Assembly (NCBI GenBank): GCA_034440615.1
Contig: JAOTOM010005098.1
Coordinates: 521,001 to 585,000 of the forward strand
Reading direction: 5' to 3'
DNA from: Ashinkailepas kermadecensis
Taxonomy: Eukaryota > Arthropoda > Thecostraca > Neolepadidae
Length of the DNA: 64,000 nt
Numbering within the stretch: the first letter of the stretch is position 1; the number at the start of each line of letters is the position of its first letter. This document shows, one piece after another, positions 49,251 through 61,460 of this stretch. The position numbers and the translations under genes were made by a program. The notes beneath the pieces were generated by a model. The model worked only from the letters and a program-made list of their open reading frames with translations. It had not been told where the DNA came from and ran no database searches.

Positions 49251-49384
49251 CCAGTAGTGGAGGCGTGCGGCCACAACACGCCGACTGGGCAGCGAGCCGG
49301 CTGCGGCCCCACTGCGGCGTGTTGTGGCCACAGTGGCGCTCGGTATTGTCGCCGCGCGCACACCTGTTCTCGTGTCGCCATTCA
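49251..49384. other. Short GC-rich spacer between arrays
   Basis: About 130 bases join the 33-bp and 38-bp arrays. It is rich in GCGGCC words. No feature recognised. Confidence 0.4.
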
Positions 49385-50130
49385 CCTCGTTGCCTACATC
49401 CGGCGCCTCGTGTCGCCGCTCTCCTCCGTACCGACGTCCGGCGTCTCGTGTTGCCGCTCTCCTCGGTACCTACATCTGGCGCCTCGTGTCGCCACTCTAC
49501 TCGGTACCGACGTCCGGCGTCTCGTGTTGCCGCTCTCCTCGGTACCTACATCCGGCGCCTCGTGTCGCCGCTCTACTCGGTACCTACATCCGGCGCCTCG
49601 TGTCGCACTCTACTCGGTACCTATATCCGGCGTCTCGTGTCGCCACTCTACTCGGTACCTACATCCGGCGTCTCGTGTCGCCACTCTACTCGGTACCTAC
49701 ATCCGGCGCCTCGTGTTGCCGCTCTCCTCGGTACCTACATCCGGCGCCTCGTGTCGCCGCTCTCCTCGGTACCTACATCTGGCGCCTCGTGTCGCCACTC
49801 TCCTCGGTACCTACATCCGGCGCCTCGTGTCGCCGCTCTCCTCAGTACCTACATCCGGCGCTTCGTGTCGCCACTCTCCTCGGTACCTACATCCGGCGCC
49901 TCGTGTCGCCGCTCTCCTCAGTACCTACATCCGGCGTCTCGTGTCGCCGCTCTACTCGGTACCTACATCCGGCGCCTCGTGTTGCCGCTCTACTCGGTAC
50001 CTACATCCGGCGCCTCGTGTCGCCGCTCTCCTCAGTACCTACATCCGGCGTCTCGTGTCGCCGCTCTACTCGGTACCTACATCCGGCGCCTCGTGTCGCC
50101 GCTCTCCTCAGTACCTACATCCGGTGCTAC
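49385..50130. repeat. 38-bp minisatellite, ~19-20 copies
   Basis: Unit: CCTCGTGTCGCCGCTCTCC, TCGGTACCTACATCCGGCG. Variants alternate CCGC/CCAC, TCCTC/TACTC and GGTACC/AGTACC. All three plus frames remain open (272-320 codons) because 38 is not a multiple of 3 and no plus-strand stops occur. All encode permutations of one peptide repeat and are not genes. Confidence 0.95.
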
Positions 50131-50159
50131 GTACTCGACTGATCTAGAACAGCGTATCA

Positions 50160-50312
50160 GAGTGCGTCTACACGGCGCGTCTACGCGGCGCGTCTACTCG
50201 GCGCGTCTATGTGGCGCGTCTACGTGACGCGTCTACGTGACGCGTCTACGCGGCGCGTCTACTCGGCGCGTCTACGCGGCGCGTCTACGTGACGCGTCTA
50301 CGTGACGCGTCT
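50160..50312. repeat. 13-bp minisatellite (CGCGTCTACGTGA)
   Basis: About 11 units of CGCGTCTACGTGA or CGCGTCTACGCGG, with a GCGCGTCTACTCG variant, directly following the 38-bp array. The unit is CpG-dense. Confidence 0.93.
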
Positions 50313-50813
50313 CCGGGTGTCGTGCATGCCAAGTCCGCTGGCGTCCCTAGTCATCAGACCGCACAGTGCCAAGCTGCTGAAGCATATGCTGCGTATGAAG
50401 CATATGCTGAAGCATATGCCTTACGTCGAAACTGAATCCCTTACGACTAGGGAAGCTGTGATTTGTATCTTTCATTCGCACCGCATGCGTCAGCGAAAAT
50501 GATCCGAGCACCGCTTCCCATACGCAGTTCCACGATGGTATGCACATATTTTGAGCGTCGGAGCTGAGTGCATTAATTAGAGATGCACATCATCAGTGCC
50601 AGCTGCAATTCTCCCGATACAATTTCCGCTGAACAGGGGCAGATGCCGTCTGAAAGCTGTCAACACTGTCGGAAAATGCACCGAGGGGGCTGGGACGCAC
50701 AGGTTCAAGTTTGGATGCTTGTGCATCCCCAGAGATGTAGCATGGATGAGTAAATATCTGTGCGTGCTTAGAGCTTCACCACTGCATGTTTTCCATCTGT
50801 ACCAAGTTCGTAG
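50313..50813. other. No recognisable gene; AGCATATGCT palindromes
   Basis: Around 50380-50425 the palindrome AGCATATGCT recurs three times in short order. The remaining sequence is ordinary with short unrecognised frames. Confidence 0.45.
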
Positions 50814-50942
50814 CAAAGGCTCAGCCAAGGAGGGGGGGGGGGGCGTGGACCAGCCAACCCCACACCATCATTAGCGAAAAATGGCCTGGGACGTTTTGTG
50901 ATGTTCACCAACCCAAGCCAGACATTCCTGGCTGCGCCCCTG
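50814..50942. mobile_element. Short MITE-like element (~129 bp)
   Basis: The left edge CAAAGGCTCAGCCAAGG and right edge CCTGGCTGCGCCCCTG are imperfect inverted repeats of the CAGGGGCGYAGCCAGG type. A G-run lies just inside the left end, as in transposon copy 2. No target-site duplication could be matched. Confidence 0.5.
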
Positions 50943-52775
<1,833 letters not shown>

Positions 52776-52782
52776 AAAAAGG

Positions 52783-53275
52783 AAGGTTTTAGTTACAGGG
52801 GACACGAGAGTTAGACATACGGGTAGTTCATTTTGTAGTAGGAATTCGAGCAGAAGGACTCGAGTCCGCTTTTCAGGTACGCTAGTGAAGGACGTTGGAG
52901 ATAGGTTAAAAGGAGTAATGAAGGAACGTGGAGAGGGCGCAACAGTAATCGTACAATTTGGTGTGAATGATGTAGGAATAGGAAAAACTGAGGACACAAT
53001 AGAAGAATACAGGGCTTTCATAGGTGGTTTAGCAGAAAGTAGGAAGAGGGGAGTATAAACGTTCATCCTCCCTGTGGCAAGTGTAGAATGGTATTCTCGG
53101 GCCACTGGACTGAATCGCCAAGATTTGCGCCAAGATTGGTGGCCGCCAAGATTGGTGGCCAAGATTTGCGAGGAGCTTGGGGTGAGGTTCTTGGATCTGT
53201 GGGGGATTGTTGGGGAGGACTGAACTGTTTACATTTGATGGGTTGCTTCTGAGCAAGAGATGGGTGGAATTATAG
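52783..53275 (+). pseudogene. Decayed SGNH/GDSL-esterase-like domain of a retrotransposon
   Basis: Reading in frame from 52783 gives a block-I-like VLVTGDT (Thr at 52804-52806 where the nucleophile Ser is expected), then an FGVND stretch with GVND at 52960-52971, corresponding to the family's GTND (Asn kept). A stop at 53056 follows, then LGVRFLDLWG and a stop at 53221. Shifting one base gives ELFTFDGLLLS (53222-53254), where Asp is kept and the catalytic His of D-G-x-H is Leu. Such SGNH domains occur in ORF1-type proteins of CR1/L2-like non-LTR retrotransposons in animals. Two stops, a frameshift and two lost catalytic residues make it a dead copy. No reverse transcriptase remnant found. Confidence 0.65.
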
Positions 53276-54195
53276 TACCACATAGGAGTCATAAATTCAG
53301 GCTGACAAGTCAAGATGTAGGACAGCTAAGCGACAACAGGTCTTCAAAGTTTGGTTGATCAATGGAATAGGCTGTCTGCTGATGTTGTGGGAAGTCCCTC
53401 ATTAAGTGTATGAAAAATAAGGTGGACGGAGGATTTTTACGCTGGAGAATCTTGTTTTTTAATTCTAGTTGGTGGTGCATGGGGTAATATTTTTGCTAAG
53501 TTGGTGTGCCCTGTGCAGATCCCTTTGAGCGGGCATGAATTGGGTTGGGAGATTGTTGGTGGGGCACTCGATCCACGCTTGTTTTAAGCGTGATACAGTG
53601 AATTTAACTGGATAGATAAGGCAGATAGGTATTGATGGGTGTGTAGGATGTTGGATGGTATCCTTGGAATTTCGGATGTGGTATTGGTTGGGGTGATGAA
53701 TGTCTTTTTGTTCAGGCTGATGGCATCTTCCCTTCACAGACTAAAGTTTACTGGATGGGCATTTGTGGCTCTTATTAAGTCTGAGCTCTTTATTACTTTG
53801 TGACTATATCATATATGAGATGATGACTGGCCCACCAGACGTAAGTCCTGTATTAGCTGTCTTCTCTCTCTGTACTCCTTGTCCTCCTTAGTACAAGTAC
53901 AAGTAGTCCTTAGTAGTACTCCCCTGTACTCCTTGTCCTCCTCTGTACTCGATAGCCTGTTCTTGCATTTGCCAAGTAGTTCATCAGATGTTTATTTGCG
54001 AACACTCTTTAGGGTCGTATAGACCACTTGGAGTCACAATTTGAAGAAAAAAATATTTTCTTTCTCGATTATGATGAATTAGTAACTACACCGGCGATGA
54101 TGTGACAAAGATGTGTCGAGTATGAGAGACGACATACCCTTTCTGCATCATCCATTTGCGTCAGTGACCATTTTGTAGCCTCCTGCGTACCGGTC
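53276..54195. other. No recognisable gene; possible downstream part of the relic
   Basis: The first ~150 bases after the SGNH relic may be its continuation. A short purine/pyrimidine duplication (GTACTCCTTGTCCTCC) recurs near 53871 and 53926. Nothing else recognised. Confidence 0.35.
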
Positions 54196-54433
54196 ATGGC
54201 GACGAGGTACCCGCCAGCGCCACGCGTGCGGGATGCCCCCGGGCAGGTGTGGACCTGCCACCAGCGGCGGCGCGATGGCGACAAGGTTTTCGCCAGCGCC
54301 ACGCGTGGGAGATGCCCCCGGGCAGGTGTCGACCTGCCACCAGCGGCGGCGCGATGGCGACAAGGTTTTCGCCAGCGCCACGCGTGGGAGATGCCCCCGG
54401 GCAGGTGTCGACCTGCCACCAGCGGCGGCGCGT
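54196..54433. repeat. 79-bp tandem repeat, 3 copies
   Basis: Units begin at 54196, 54275 and 54354. Each contains ATGGCGACAAGGTTTTCGCC, CACGCGTGGGAGATGCCC, CCGGGCAGGTGTCGACCTGC and CAGCGGCGGCGCG. The inner AGGTGTCGACCT is palindromic. Copies 2 and 3 are nearly identical and copy 1 is diverged. Frames of 70-79 codons across it are artefacts of GC-rich repetition. Confidence 0.94.
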
Positions 54434-54654
54434 GACGGCCGGGCGTGACGGCCGGGCGTGACTCGCGGGCGCGTCGACATGCGCCCGGAGAATGAGCTGA
54501 GGGTGTCGACAAAGTGCCCACGCCCACGTCGCCGCGGTGCCGCTCTCGCGTGTGACCGCGCCGCACCGTGTGGTGCGGTGGGGGGGCGGCCCGGCGCCGG
54601 CCCGCGCGCGCTTCGAGCGCCGGCGCGCCGTTCGGTTGGCGCGAGAGTCGCCGC
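54434..54654. other. CpG-rich spacer
   Basis: A 220-base block with very high CpG between two GC-rich arrays. Minus frames of ~300 codons and plus frames of ~160-230 codons run through it from the arrays. None is recognised. Confidence 0.4.
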
Positions 54655-55030
54655 GCGGGACGAGTCGCCGAGCGGGACGAGTCCAGAGCGGGACGAATCC
54701 AGAGCAGGACGAGTCCAGAGCAGGACGAGACCAGAGCGGAACGAGTCCAGAGCAGGACGAGTCCAGAGCGGGACGAGTCCAGAGCGGGACGAGTCCAGAG
54801 CAGGACGAGTCCAGAGCGGGACGAGTCCAGAGCGGGACGAGTCCAGAGCGGGACGAGTCCAGAGCGGGACGAGTCCAGAGCGGGACGAGTCCAGAGCAGG
54901 ACGAGTCGCCGCGCGGGACGAGTCGCCGAGCGGGACGAGTCGCCGAGCGGGATGAGTCCAGAGCGAGACGAGTCCAGAGCGGGACGAGTCCAGAGCGGGA
55001 CGAGTCCAGAGCGGGATGAGTCCAGAGCGT
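54655..55030. repeat. 16-bp minisatellite (GAGTCCAGAGCGGGAC)
   Basis: About 22 units of GAGTCCAGAGCGGGAC, with variants GAGCAGGAC and a 17-bp GAGTCGCCGAGCGGGAC unit at both ends. The 17-bp variant at each edge suggests the 16-bp type expanded inside it. All three plus frames are open because 16 is not a multiple of 3. Confidence 0.95.
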
Positions 55031-55125
55031 GCGGTCGCGACGGCAAGGCGGCATCCGCTTGGGAGTCGTGTGGCCCACGCGCGGCGTGCACGGAGAGATG
55101 GCTGCCGGAATTCCGTCCCGGCTGG
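55031..55125. other. Spacer
   Basis: About 95 GC-rich bases between the 16-bp array and the tRNA-like element. Confidence 0.4.
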
Positions 55126-55340
55126 GGGACGAGTAGTCTCGGGGTAAGTTGCCCGTCTCACAATCGAAAGATCGTGGGTTCGAGTCTCACCTGTCGCTAC
55201 TCTTCGCCCGCGACCAATCGGCGTGAGAGATTGGCGACGCTACATGACTCAACGGTCGACGTGTCGTAAAACCAATAATGGCTGGGATTCCTTCAGCCAG
55301 GGGACTTCGCCGTTGAGAAGCATCGTGGACCCGCGATCGA
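55126..55340 (+). mobile_element. tRNA-like sequence, probably a second SINE head
   Basis: GGGACGA (55126-55132) can pair 5 of 7 with CTGTCGC about 60 bases downstream. A-box-like TAGTCTCGGGGTAAGTTGCC starts at 55134. A consensus B box GGTTCGAGTCT lies at 55177-55187 inside a good T arm (GTGGG/CTCAC). The CTCACAA loop recalls tRNA-Val, but the anticodon stem does not pair, so it is not a functional tRNA. A GGCTGG...CCAGCC-type hairpin lies downstream near 55279-55301. The right limit is approximate and no target-site duplication was found. Confidence 0.5.
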
Positions 55341-55899
55341 TGACTGCATGTGGTCTGCGAGCACACGTAATCGTACATAGTTTCACATTGATGAAAGGCT
55401 TGCCTCAGGTGTTAGCTGTATGGTCGGGGCGTTACACTCCAATGGCCATTAGAGTGTGACGAATCTGGTAGTTTCCGGATGGATTCTAAACTTCGGTTGA
55501 ATGCAGTCATTCAACAGATTTACTGCTGTAATGTGCACAGACAATGCTATATAGACGGTGTACGGACCATACTGCCCGCAGCCGCCAAACAAGTCCCAAG
55601 CTGTGGGCAATTGATACATGGATGCTTGCATTCATTGATATCCCGTCCGTATGCCGAAAATGGATGGTACCGGCACTAGGCGCTTGCGGTGGGAAAACAT
55701 TGTCCAGAGGATTGTGATCCTTATGGATGCTTGTATGCTTGTGATCCTTAGATGGATCACATGCATCCATTGTGCTACTTAAAGGGTAATAATGGGCAAG
55801 GTGGATGTATTAGAGGGAGTCTCCTCTTCCTCACGAAGCCTTACCTCACGTTCAGCGATGCAAATTATTTCGCTATGAAGTAGCGCAAAGAAGATTACC
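55341..55899. other. No recognisable gene
   Basis: About 560 bases with a short duplication around 55705-55770 (GTGATCCTTATGGATGC/GTGATCCTTAGATGGAT). No recognised frame. Confidence 0.4.
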
Positions 55900-56187
55900 A
55901 AAGCAGGTCAACAAAGCAGATCACCAAAGCAGATCACCAAAGCAGATCACCAAAGCAGATCACCAAAGCAGATCACCAAAGCAGATCACCAAAGCAGATC
56001 ACCAAAGCAGATCACCAAAGCAGATCAACAAAGCAGATCACCAAAGCAGACCAACAAAGCAGATCAACAAAGCAGATCAACAAAGCAGATCAACAAAGCA
56101 GGTTACCAAAGCAGACACCAAAGCAGACACCAAAGCAGATCAACAAAGCAGATCACCTAAGCAGATCACCAAAGCAGATCACCACAG
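55900..56187. repeat. 13-bp minisatellite (AAGCAGATCACCA)
   Basis: About 22 units of AAGCAGATCACCA, with a variant AAGCAGATCAACA and some shortened units (AAGCAGACACCA). Plus-strand CAAAGCAGATC is purine-rich. The centre is most uniform. Confidence 0.94.
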
Positions 56188-57399
56188 CACAGCAGGAATG
56201 AGCAGAGGGGAAAAGGTTCCCTGCTTACTTACCAGTGTGCGCAGCCAAACAAAAGAAAACTGAATATTTCGTCAGCAGAGGGGACGCTTAAATCTAACAA
56301 AATATCCAGCATGGAACGCTTCCATTGCATTTGCTCCTTAAATTAACATAGTTTCATCCCAGATAATGGTTAAAAACCAGCATGCAGTGATGCGATCGTC
56401 AGCTCAGTAAGTTCTTTGCTTCTTATTCCTTAGGGGAGAGTTACTGAGAAGTAACATCCTAGAGCCACTTTAAAAAGCTAAGCGTGATTTGGTATTATTA
56501 TTTTCACATGGTATACAAGCATTCTACCGATAATCATAACCCTCTTTTTTCCTAGCCGCCGGAGCCTTCCTTCAGGATATCCTCCAGACTTCAGCTCCGG
56601 CCGTAAGCAAAATTTGGCCAAAAACCTACCTGCAGACTTATTGGACCTCAATGGACCTACCACAGTGGACACTTTGATGTGCGTATTACTGAGCCTGGAT
56701 CACCTTCTTCAACATGATGCCTGGCTGGCATACTCAAATCTGTGTTCAGTTTGATGCCATGATTGCGGAAAAATTACAGAGATGAGGAAAATTGAGCCAA
56801 GGTTGGTGAGGAGTGCTGGACATACTGGAATGCTTTGCGTCTCTGAAGACGGTTGATATTAGTGGAGCCTTTTGGTGCCATATGTTGAAATTATCGTTTC
56901 TCAGACATTCCAAATTATAATGAGTCATTTGTTGGTAAGTCGCCATAGCTATGCTTTTTCATGACGCATAGCATGAAGGCAGTATGCAACAAAAAGTTGT
57001 TCTTCGTGTCCAGGCCCACCTAACTTGCAGGATTACGCAATGTCGACACACCACTGAATGTGGCCAATGAACCTTTTTGTTCAGGGAGCCGTGACTGTCA
57101 TTTTGATTTCAGTATAAAGATTTGAACTGTGAAGATTTTCCACCTCTGCAAATGACATCATTGGCGCAACTCTGTATCAGCTCCTTGGATAAGAAAACCG
57201 TAATCACTGATCATAAAACTAGTAATTGTCTTTCAGTTATCAAACACCGATGGGCAATCAAGAACAACATGCCACACTTCCACGATACGAAACTGTGATC
57301 ATTCATCAACTAAAATCACATCTCATGACGTGGACAGTCGGTCCTAATAAACCTCCCTCCGAGATAAAGTACGTCACACCTCTGCCGGCAGACGATTCC
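56188..57399. other. AT-rich sequence, no recognisable gene
   Basis: About 1.2 kb of non-repetitive DNA. A short unrecognised plus frame starts at 57226 and runs into the CpG-rich block. Confidence 0.4.
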
Positions 57400-58255
57400 G
57401 GTGTGCTGACGTCAGACGTGACGTCACACACGACGGCGCATCGCGTGTTCGAGGGCAGGGCAGGCGCACGCCGGAACGATCCATCGGTCACGCAGCCATC
57501 GTCCGACTGCCGCACGGTCACGTCATCGCCAGACAGTTAGCGCCCGTCTCTGGTGCTGCGTCACCGAACACTCGTGCGCTCGCACGTCCTTGGCCGTCGC
57601 GTCCGGGACCGCTTCGATGAGTCGGGGGCATTCCGGTACGCGCTCGAGGCGGCGAGGCAGGCAGAGCGCGGGTCTTCCGCCGCCCCCCCCCACCCACACC
57701 TTGTCGACCATCGCTCGCGTGTCTTCGCAGTTTGTCCCCGTTGATAAACCGAACTCCGCCGCGGACGTTCCCGGCTCGAAACGTCCGCACTGCGGAACTC
57801 CGACCGCAGTGTCAGCGGGTGCGGGTCCCGCCCGTCGCTGCTCTTCGCGCTTCGTCGCTGGCCAATCGGCGTGGACGACCGGTGACGCGTCGCGTGACCG
57901 AAGCAATCGGCACGCGACGCCGATCTCCGACAGCCAACTGGCCCGCGCTGCCTCAGTGGACAGACTCGGCAGGCACAGCCTTGGGCAGGTCGGAGCGCGT
58001 CGCGCCGGCAGCTCTGACACTGTTGCACCTGCCCCGGGAGATGGGCAATGATCAGCTGACCGCTTTCTGTTGCCGCGCCCGCTCGGTGTGGGTCTCGACG
58101 GGTGACAAAAACGACGCGGCGGTGGCATCATCTGCACGCAGGACACGCACACGCGCCGCTTTCGCCGCACTTTCGCCGCGGCGTCCCACGGAGCGCGTTG
58201 AGGAGGAGGAGGGGGGGGGGAGCCGGGCAGCGTGATGCGACGTGATGACATTCTT
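57400..58255. other. CpG-rich block with CRE palindromes, candidate promoter island
   Basis: An abrupt rise in GC and CpG over about 850 bases, ending at a G-run near 58210 beside the 63-bp array. Open frames overlap on both strands, the longest being minus 57523-58380 (285 codons, Pro/Arg/Ala-rich) and plus 57732-58235 (167 codons). Neither has a recognised domain, and low stop density from GC content explains them. With the CRE pair at its left edge it is the best promoter-type candidate here, still unproven. Confidence 0.4.
57407..57426. promoter_or_regulatory. Two consensus CRE palindromes (TGACGTCA)
   Basis: TGACGTCA occurs at 57407-57414 and again at 57419-57426, the second within the longer palindrome GTGACGTCAC. 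Half-site words ACGTCA also occur near 57371 and 57525. TGACGTCA is the established CREB/ATF binding site and is often active in CpG-rich promoters. Confidence 0.5.
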
Positions 58256-58333
58256 CCCCAGTTCATGCCGATATCCCGGTCGGCCGCGGCAGGTCGAAAG
58301 TGCATCGCAACGTCGTTATTAGCGACCAGATGA

Positions 58334-59682
58334 CACCGCGGCGATGTCTGACCAATGCCACTGACGGTGGCAGATGACACTCAACAGCCGTCCCTGCAGT
58401 CACCTATCGTCCGGACAATGCCACTGACGGTGGCAGATGACACTGAACAGCCGTCCCTACAGTCACCTACCGTCTGACCAATGCCACTGACGGTGGCAGA
58501 TGACACTCAGACAGCCATCCCTACAGTCACCTATCGTCTGACCAATACCACTGACGGTGGCAGATGACACTCAACAGCCATCCCTACAGTCACCTATCGT
58601 CTGACCAATGCGACTGACGGTGGCAGATGACACTCAACAGCCATCCCTACAGTCACCTATCGTCTGACCAATACCACTGACGGTGGCAGATGACACTCAA
58701 CAGCCATCCCTACAGTCACCTATCGTCTGACCAATGTGACTGACGGTGGCAGATGACACTCAACAGCCATCCCTACAGTCACCTATCGTCTGACCAATAC
58801 CACTGACGGTGGCAGATGACACTCAGACAGCCATCCCTACAGTCACCTATCGTCTAACCAATGCGACTGACGGTGGCAGATGACACTCAACAGCCATCCC
58901 TACAGTCACCTATCGTCCGGACAATGCCACTGACGGTGGCAGATGACACTCAACAGCCGTCCCTACAGTCACCTATCGTCTAACCAATGCCACTGACGGT
59001 GGCAGATGACACTCAACGTCTTTCGAGCCATCCCTACAGTCACCTATCGTCTAACCAATGCCACTGACGGTGGCAGATGACACTCAACAGCCATCCCTGC
59101 AGTCACCTATCGTCTGACCAATGCCACTGACGGTGGCAGATGACACTCAACAGCCATCCCTACAGTCACCTATCGTCTGACCAATGCCACTGACGGTGGC
59201 AGATGACACTCAACAGCCATCCCTGCAGTCACCTATCGTCTGACCAATGCCACTGACGGTGGCAGATGACACTCAACAGCCATCCCTGCAGTCACCTATC
59301 GTCTGACCAATGCCACTGACGGTGGCAGATGACACTCAACAGCCATCCCTACAGTCACCTATCGTCTGACCATTGCGACTGACGGTGGCAGATGACACTC
59401 AACAGCCATCCCTACAGTCACCTATCGTCTGACCAATGCGACTGACGGTGGCAGATGACACTCAGACAGCCATCCCTGCAGTCACCTATCGTCTGACCAA
59501 TGCGACTGACGGTGGCAGATGACACTCAACGGCCATCCCTGCAGTCACCTATCGTCCGGACAATGCCACTGACGGTGGCAGATGACACTCAACAGCCGTC
59601 CCTACAGTCACCTATCGTCTGACCAATGCGACTGACGGTGGCAGATGACACTCAACGGCCATCCCTGCAGTCACCTATCGTC
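58334..59682. repeat. 63-bp minisatellite, ~21 copies
   Basis: Units start at 58354, 58417, 58480 and continue about every 63 bp: AATGCCACTGACGGTGGCAG, ATGACACTCAACAGCC, ATCCCTACAGTCACC, TATCGTCTGACC. Each unit can form a small hairpin, GCCAC-TGACG-GTGGC. Variants (CCACTG/CGACTG, CTACAG/CTGCAG, CTCAGACAGCC with an extra base, CGTCCGGACA) are shuffled. One copy near 59008 has an extra TCTTTCGAG. Every frame contains stops, so no long ORF arises. Confidence 0.96.
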
Positions 59683-61184
59683 AAAATGTGTGTGCATATG
59701 CAGTGACTTGCTTGCGGCCACGGGCCAAGCTGATCCCGCAGCCTTCCACAGCCTCAAATCAACGAATGCAACTGCAACTCGGTGCTCTCATTTGTTACGT
59801 GTTGACATTAGTGGTGCTAAGGGAGTTAATTGAGGATCTGAATGCGACTGTTCCTCCTCAGTTTGATCCAAGCAGCATTGGTAGAAAGTGTTCCAGGTTC
59901 CACGAATGATTTTCCAGATACACCAATTTTATACAGCACTACACAACACTTTTATGAGTTTAGGAGCGCATCGACTGCGTCGGTCACGCAGCCAACACTC
60001 TTAGGCAAGCCATTTTGTTGGCTTCATTTAAAGTTTTGATGTTAATTGAACCGAAATGCTATGAAAGACATGCTTAAAAATAATGCTTCCAGAGCAAAGT
60101 TTACCCAGGCAAAAGTCTACTACCCGAATAGAGAATAATGGAAAAATCTAAACATCAGCTTTTGGAACTGAAGCACCCACATATTCCAGACCACATTTAC
60201 TCCTACCTTATACTATGGGTTTTGCATTGTTACAAGCCTAACTTTTTAAGTGGTTTCAGTAGCTTTTTCATTTATCATGCCCCCCCCCCTCTTAGCTGCA
60301 TCTCTGACATACCATATGCCTTCTCTGGAATGAAAAGACCACCAGTTTGGGGCATCTCAAATCATTGCAGTTGCATTAGATTGTTTTACTATCAGCTTCA
60401 TAGATCATTCGCCAATGGTGATGTCTGATTTAAAACAACTATTTCCTGCTAGTCTGCCGCTGACTCGGCACAGCTAAGGCAAAACAAATAAACCGCGACT
60501 GACTTCTTTTTCCTGTATTAAAATGTTTCATCTTCGATCGACTGTGGAACTACTTTCACGATTATGTTGCTATGGGCTACCGTTGCATAGTATTCTGTGT
60601 TCAAGCAATGTCTCAATATTGGACGTCATTTATTGTTATGTACGTGGTTAACCCTAACTTAATTAACTAACAGAAAACGTACGTCATTATTGTTTTCCCA
60701 TTCGGTGTTGAAACAGATCTCTGGTGTAGTTCAGAGTGAAGCTGTTGGGACTTGAAATGCTGCAAGAACAAAAAACAACAACAAGTATTACGATTTCAAA
60801 AGCATACCGGTCGGACCAGTAGCCTGATGGGAAGCTTTGTTGTACATACACGGCGTTGAATTCACTCGGGCTTTGCCCTCTCCCGCAATAACCAGGCGTG
60901 CCCGAACCGATCCTAACGTAGCCCAAGCAAGCCTCACCTGAGCAGATCTCACATAGCCTATCGATCCACTCAAACTAGAACCTACCTTCCTGCTACAGCA
61001 GAGCTACACAGTGTGGGCTACAACATAAAGGAATCCACACCGGATCTCAGGTGCAGCCACACGGGCTTCCAACTCTCGTCCACAATGCCGGAATGGACAA
61101 TGCGATAGCGTCGGTCTGGAGGAGTGGCAGTCTGGCGTATGCACTCGAATGCTTCCGGAGCGACACTTATGTAATTGTAGTGAA
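59683..61184. other. AT-rich sequence, no recognisable gene
   Basis: About 1.5 kb of single-copy-looking DNA. A 96-codon plus frame (60138-60428) and smaller ones have no recognised domain. A repeated GTAGCCCAAGCAAGCC/AGCCTCACCTGAGC-like stretch lies near 60917-60950. Confidence 0.4.
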
Positions 61185-61460
61185 TGACGGAGCTTCTCGG
61201 GGCAAGATGTCCCATGGAGATCCTAACCAATGACGGAGCTGCTCGGGGCAAAATGTCCCATGGAGAGCCTAACCAATGACGGAGCTGCTCGGCATTGGTT
61301 ATGTCCCATGGAGATCATAACCAATGCCGGAGCTGCCGGGGGAAGATGTCCTGTAGAGATCCTAACCAATAACAGAGCCGCTCGGGGCAAGATTTCCCAT
61401 GGAGGTCCTAACCAATGGCGGAGATGCTTGGGGCAAGATGTTCCATGACGATCCTCAGGT
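61185..61460. repeat. 46-bp tandem repeat, ~6 copies
   Basis: Unit: TGACGGAGCTGCTCGGGGC, AAGATGTCCCATGGAGATCC, TAACCAA. Copies decay toward the right, and the fourth boundary is disturbed (GGCATTGGTTATG). Unrelated in sequence to the 46-bp repeat at 13.1 kb. Confidence 0.92.

Noticed and set aside
49257..50227. Three plus frames of 272-320 codons
   Set aside because: Same reasoning for the 38-bp array.
54069..55269. Minus frames of ~300-340 codons and plus frames of ~160-233 codons in GC-rich DNA
   Set aside because: They are explained by the 79-bp and 16-bp arrays and low stop density in CpG-rich DNA. No domain recognised.
57523..58380. 285-codon minus frame as a gene
   Set aside because: It overlaps equally open plus-strand frames, and its Pro/Arg/Ala bias follows GC content. 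No family recognised. Kept only as part of the CpG-rich block.
58334..59682. Possible CRISPR array (regular 63-bp repeats)
   Set aside because: There are no unique spacers between repeats, the units are contiguous, and the context is animal-like DNA.
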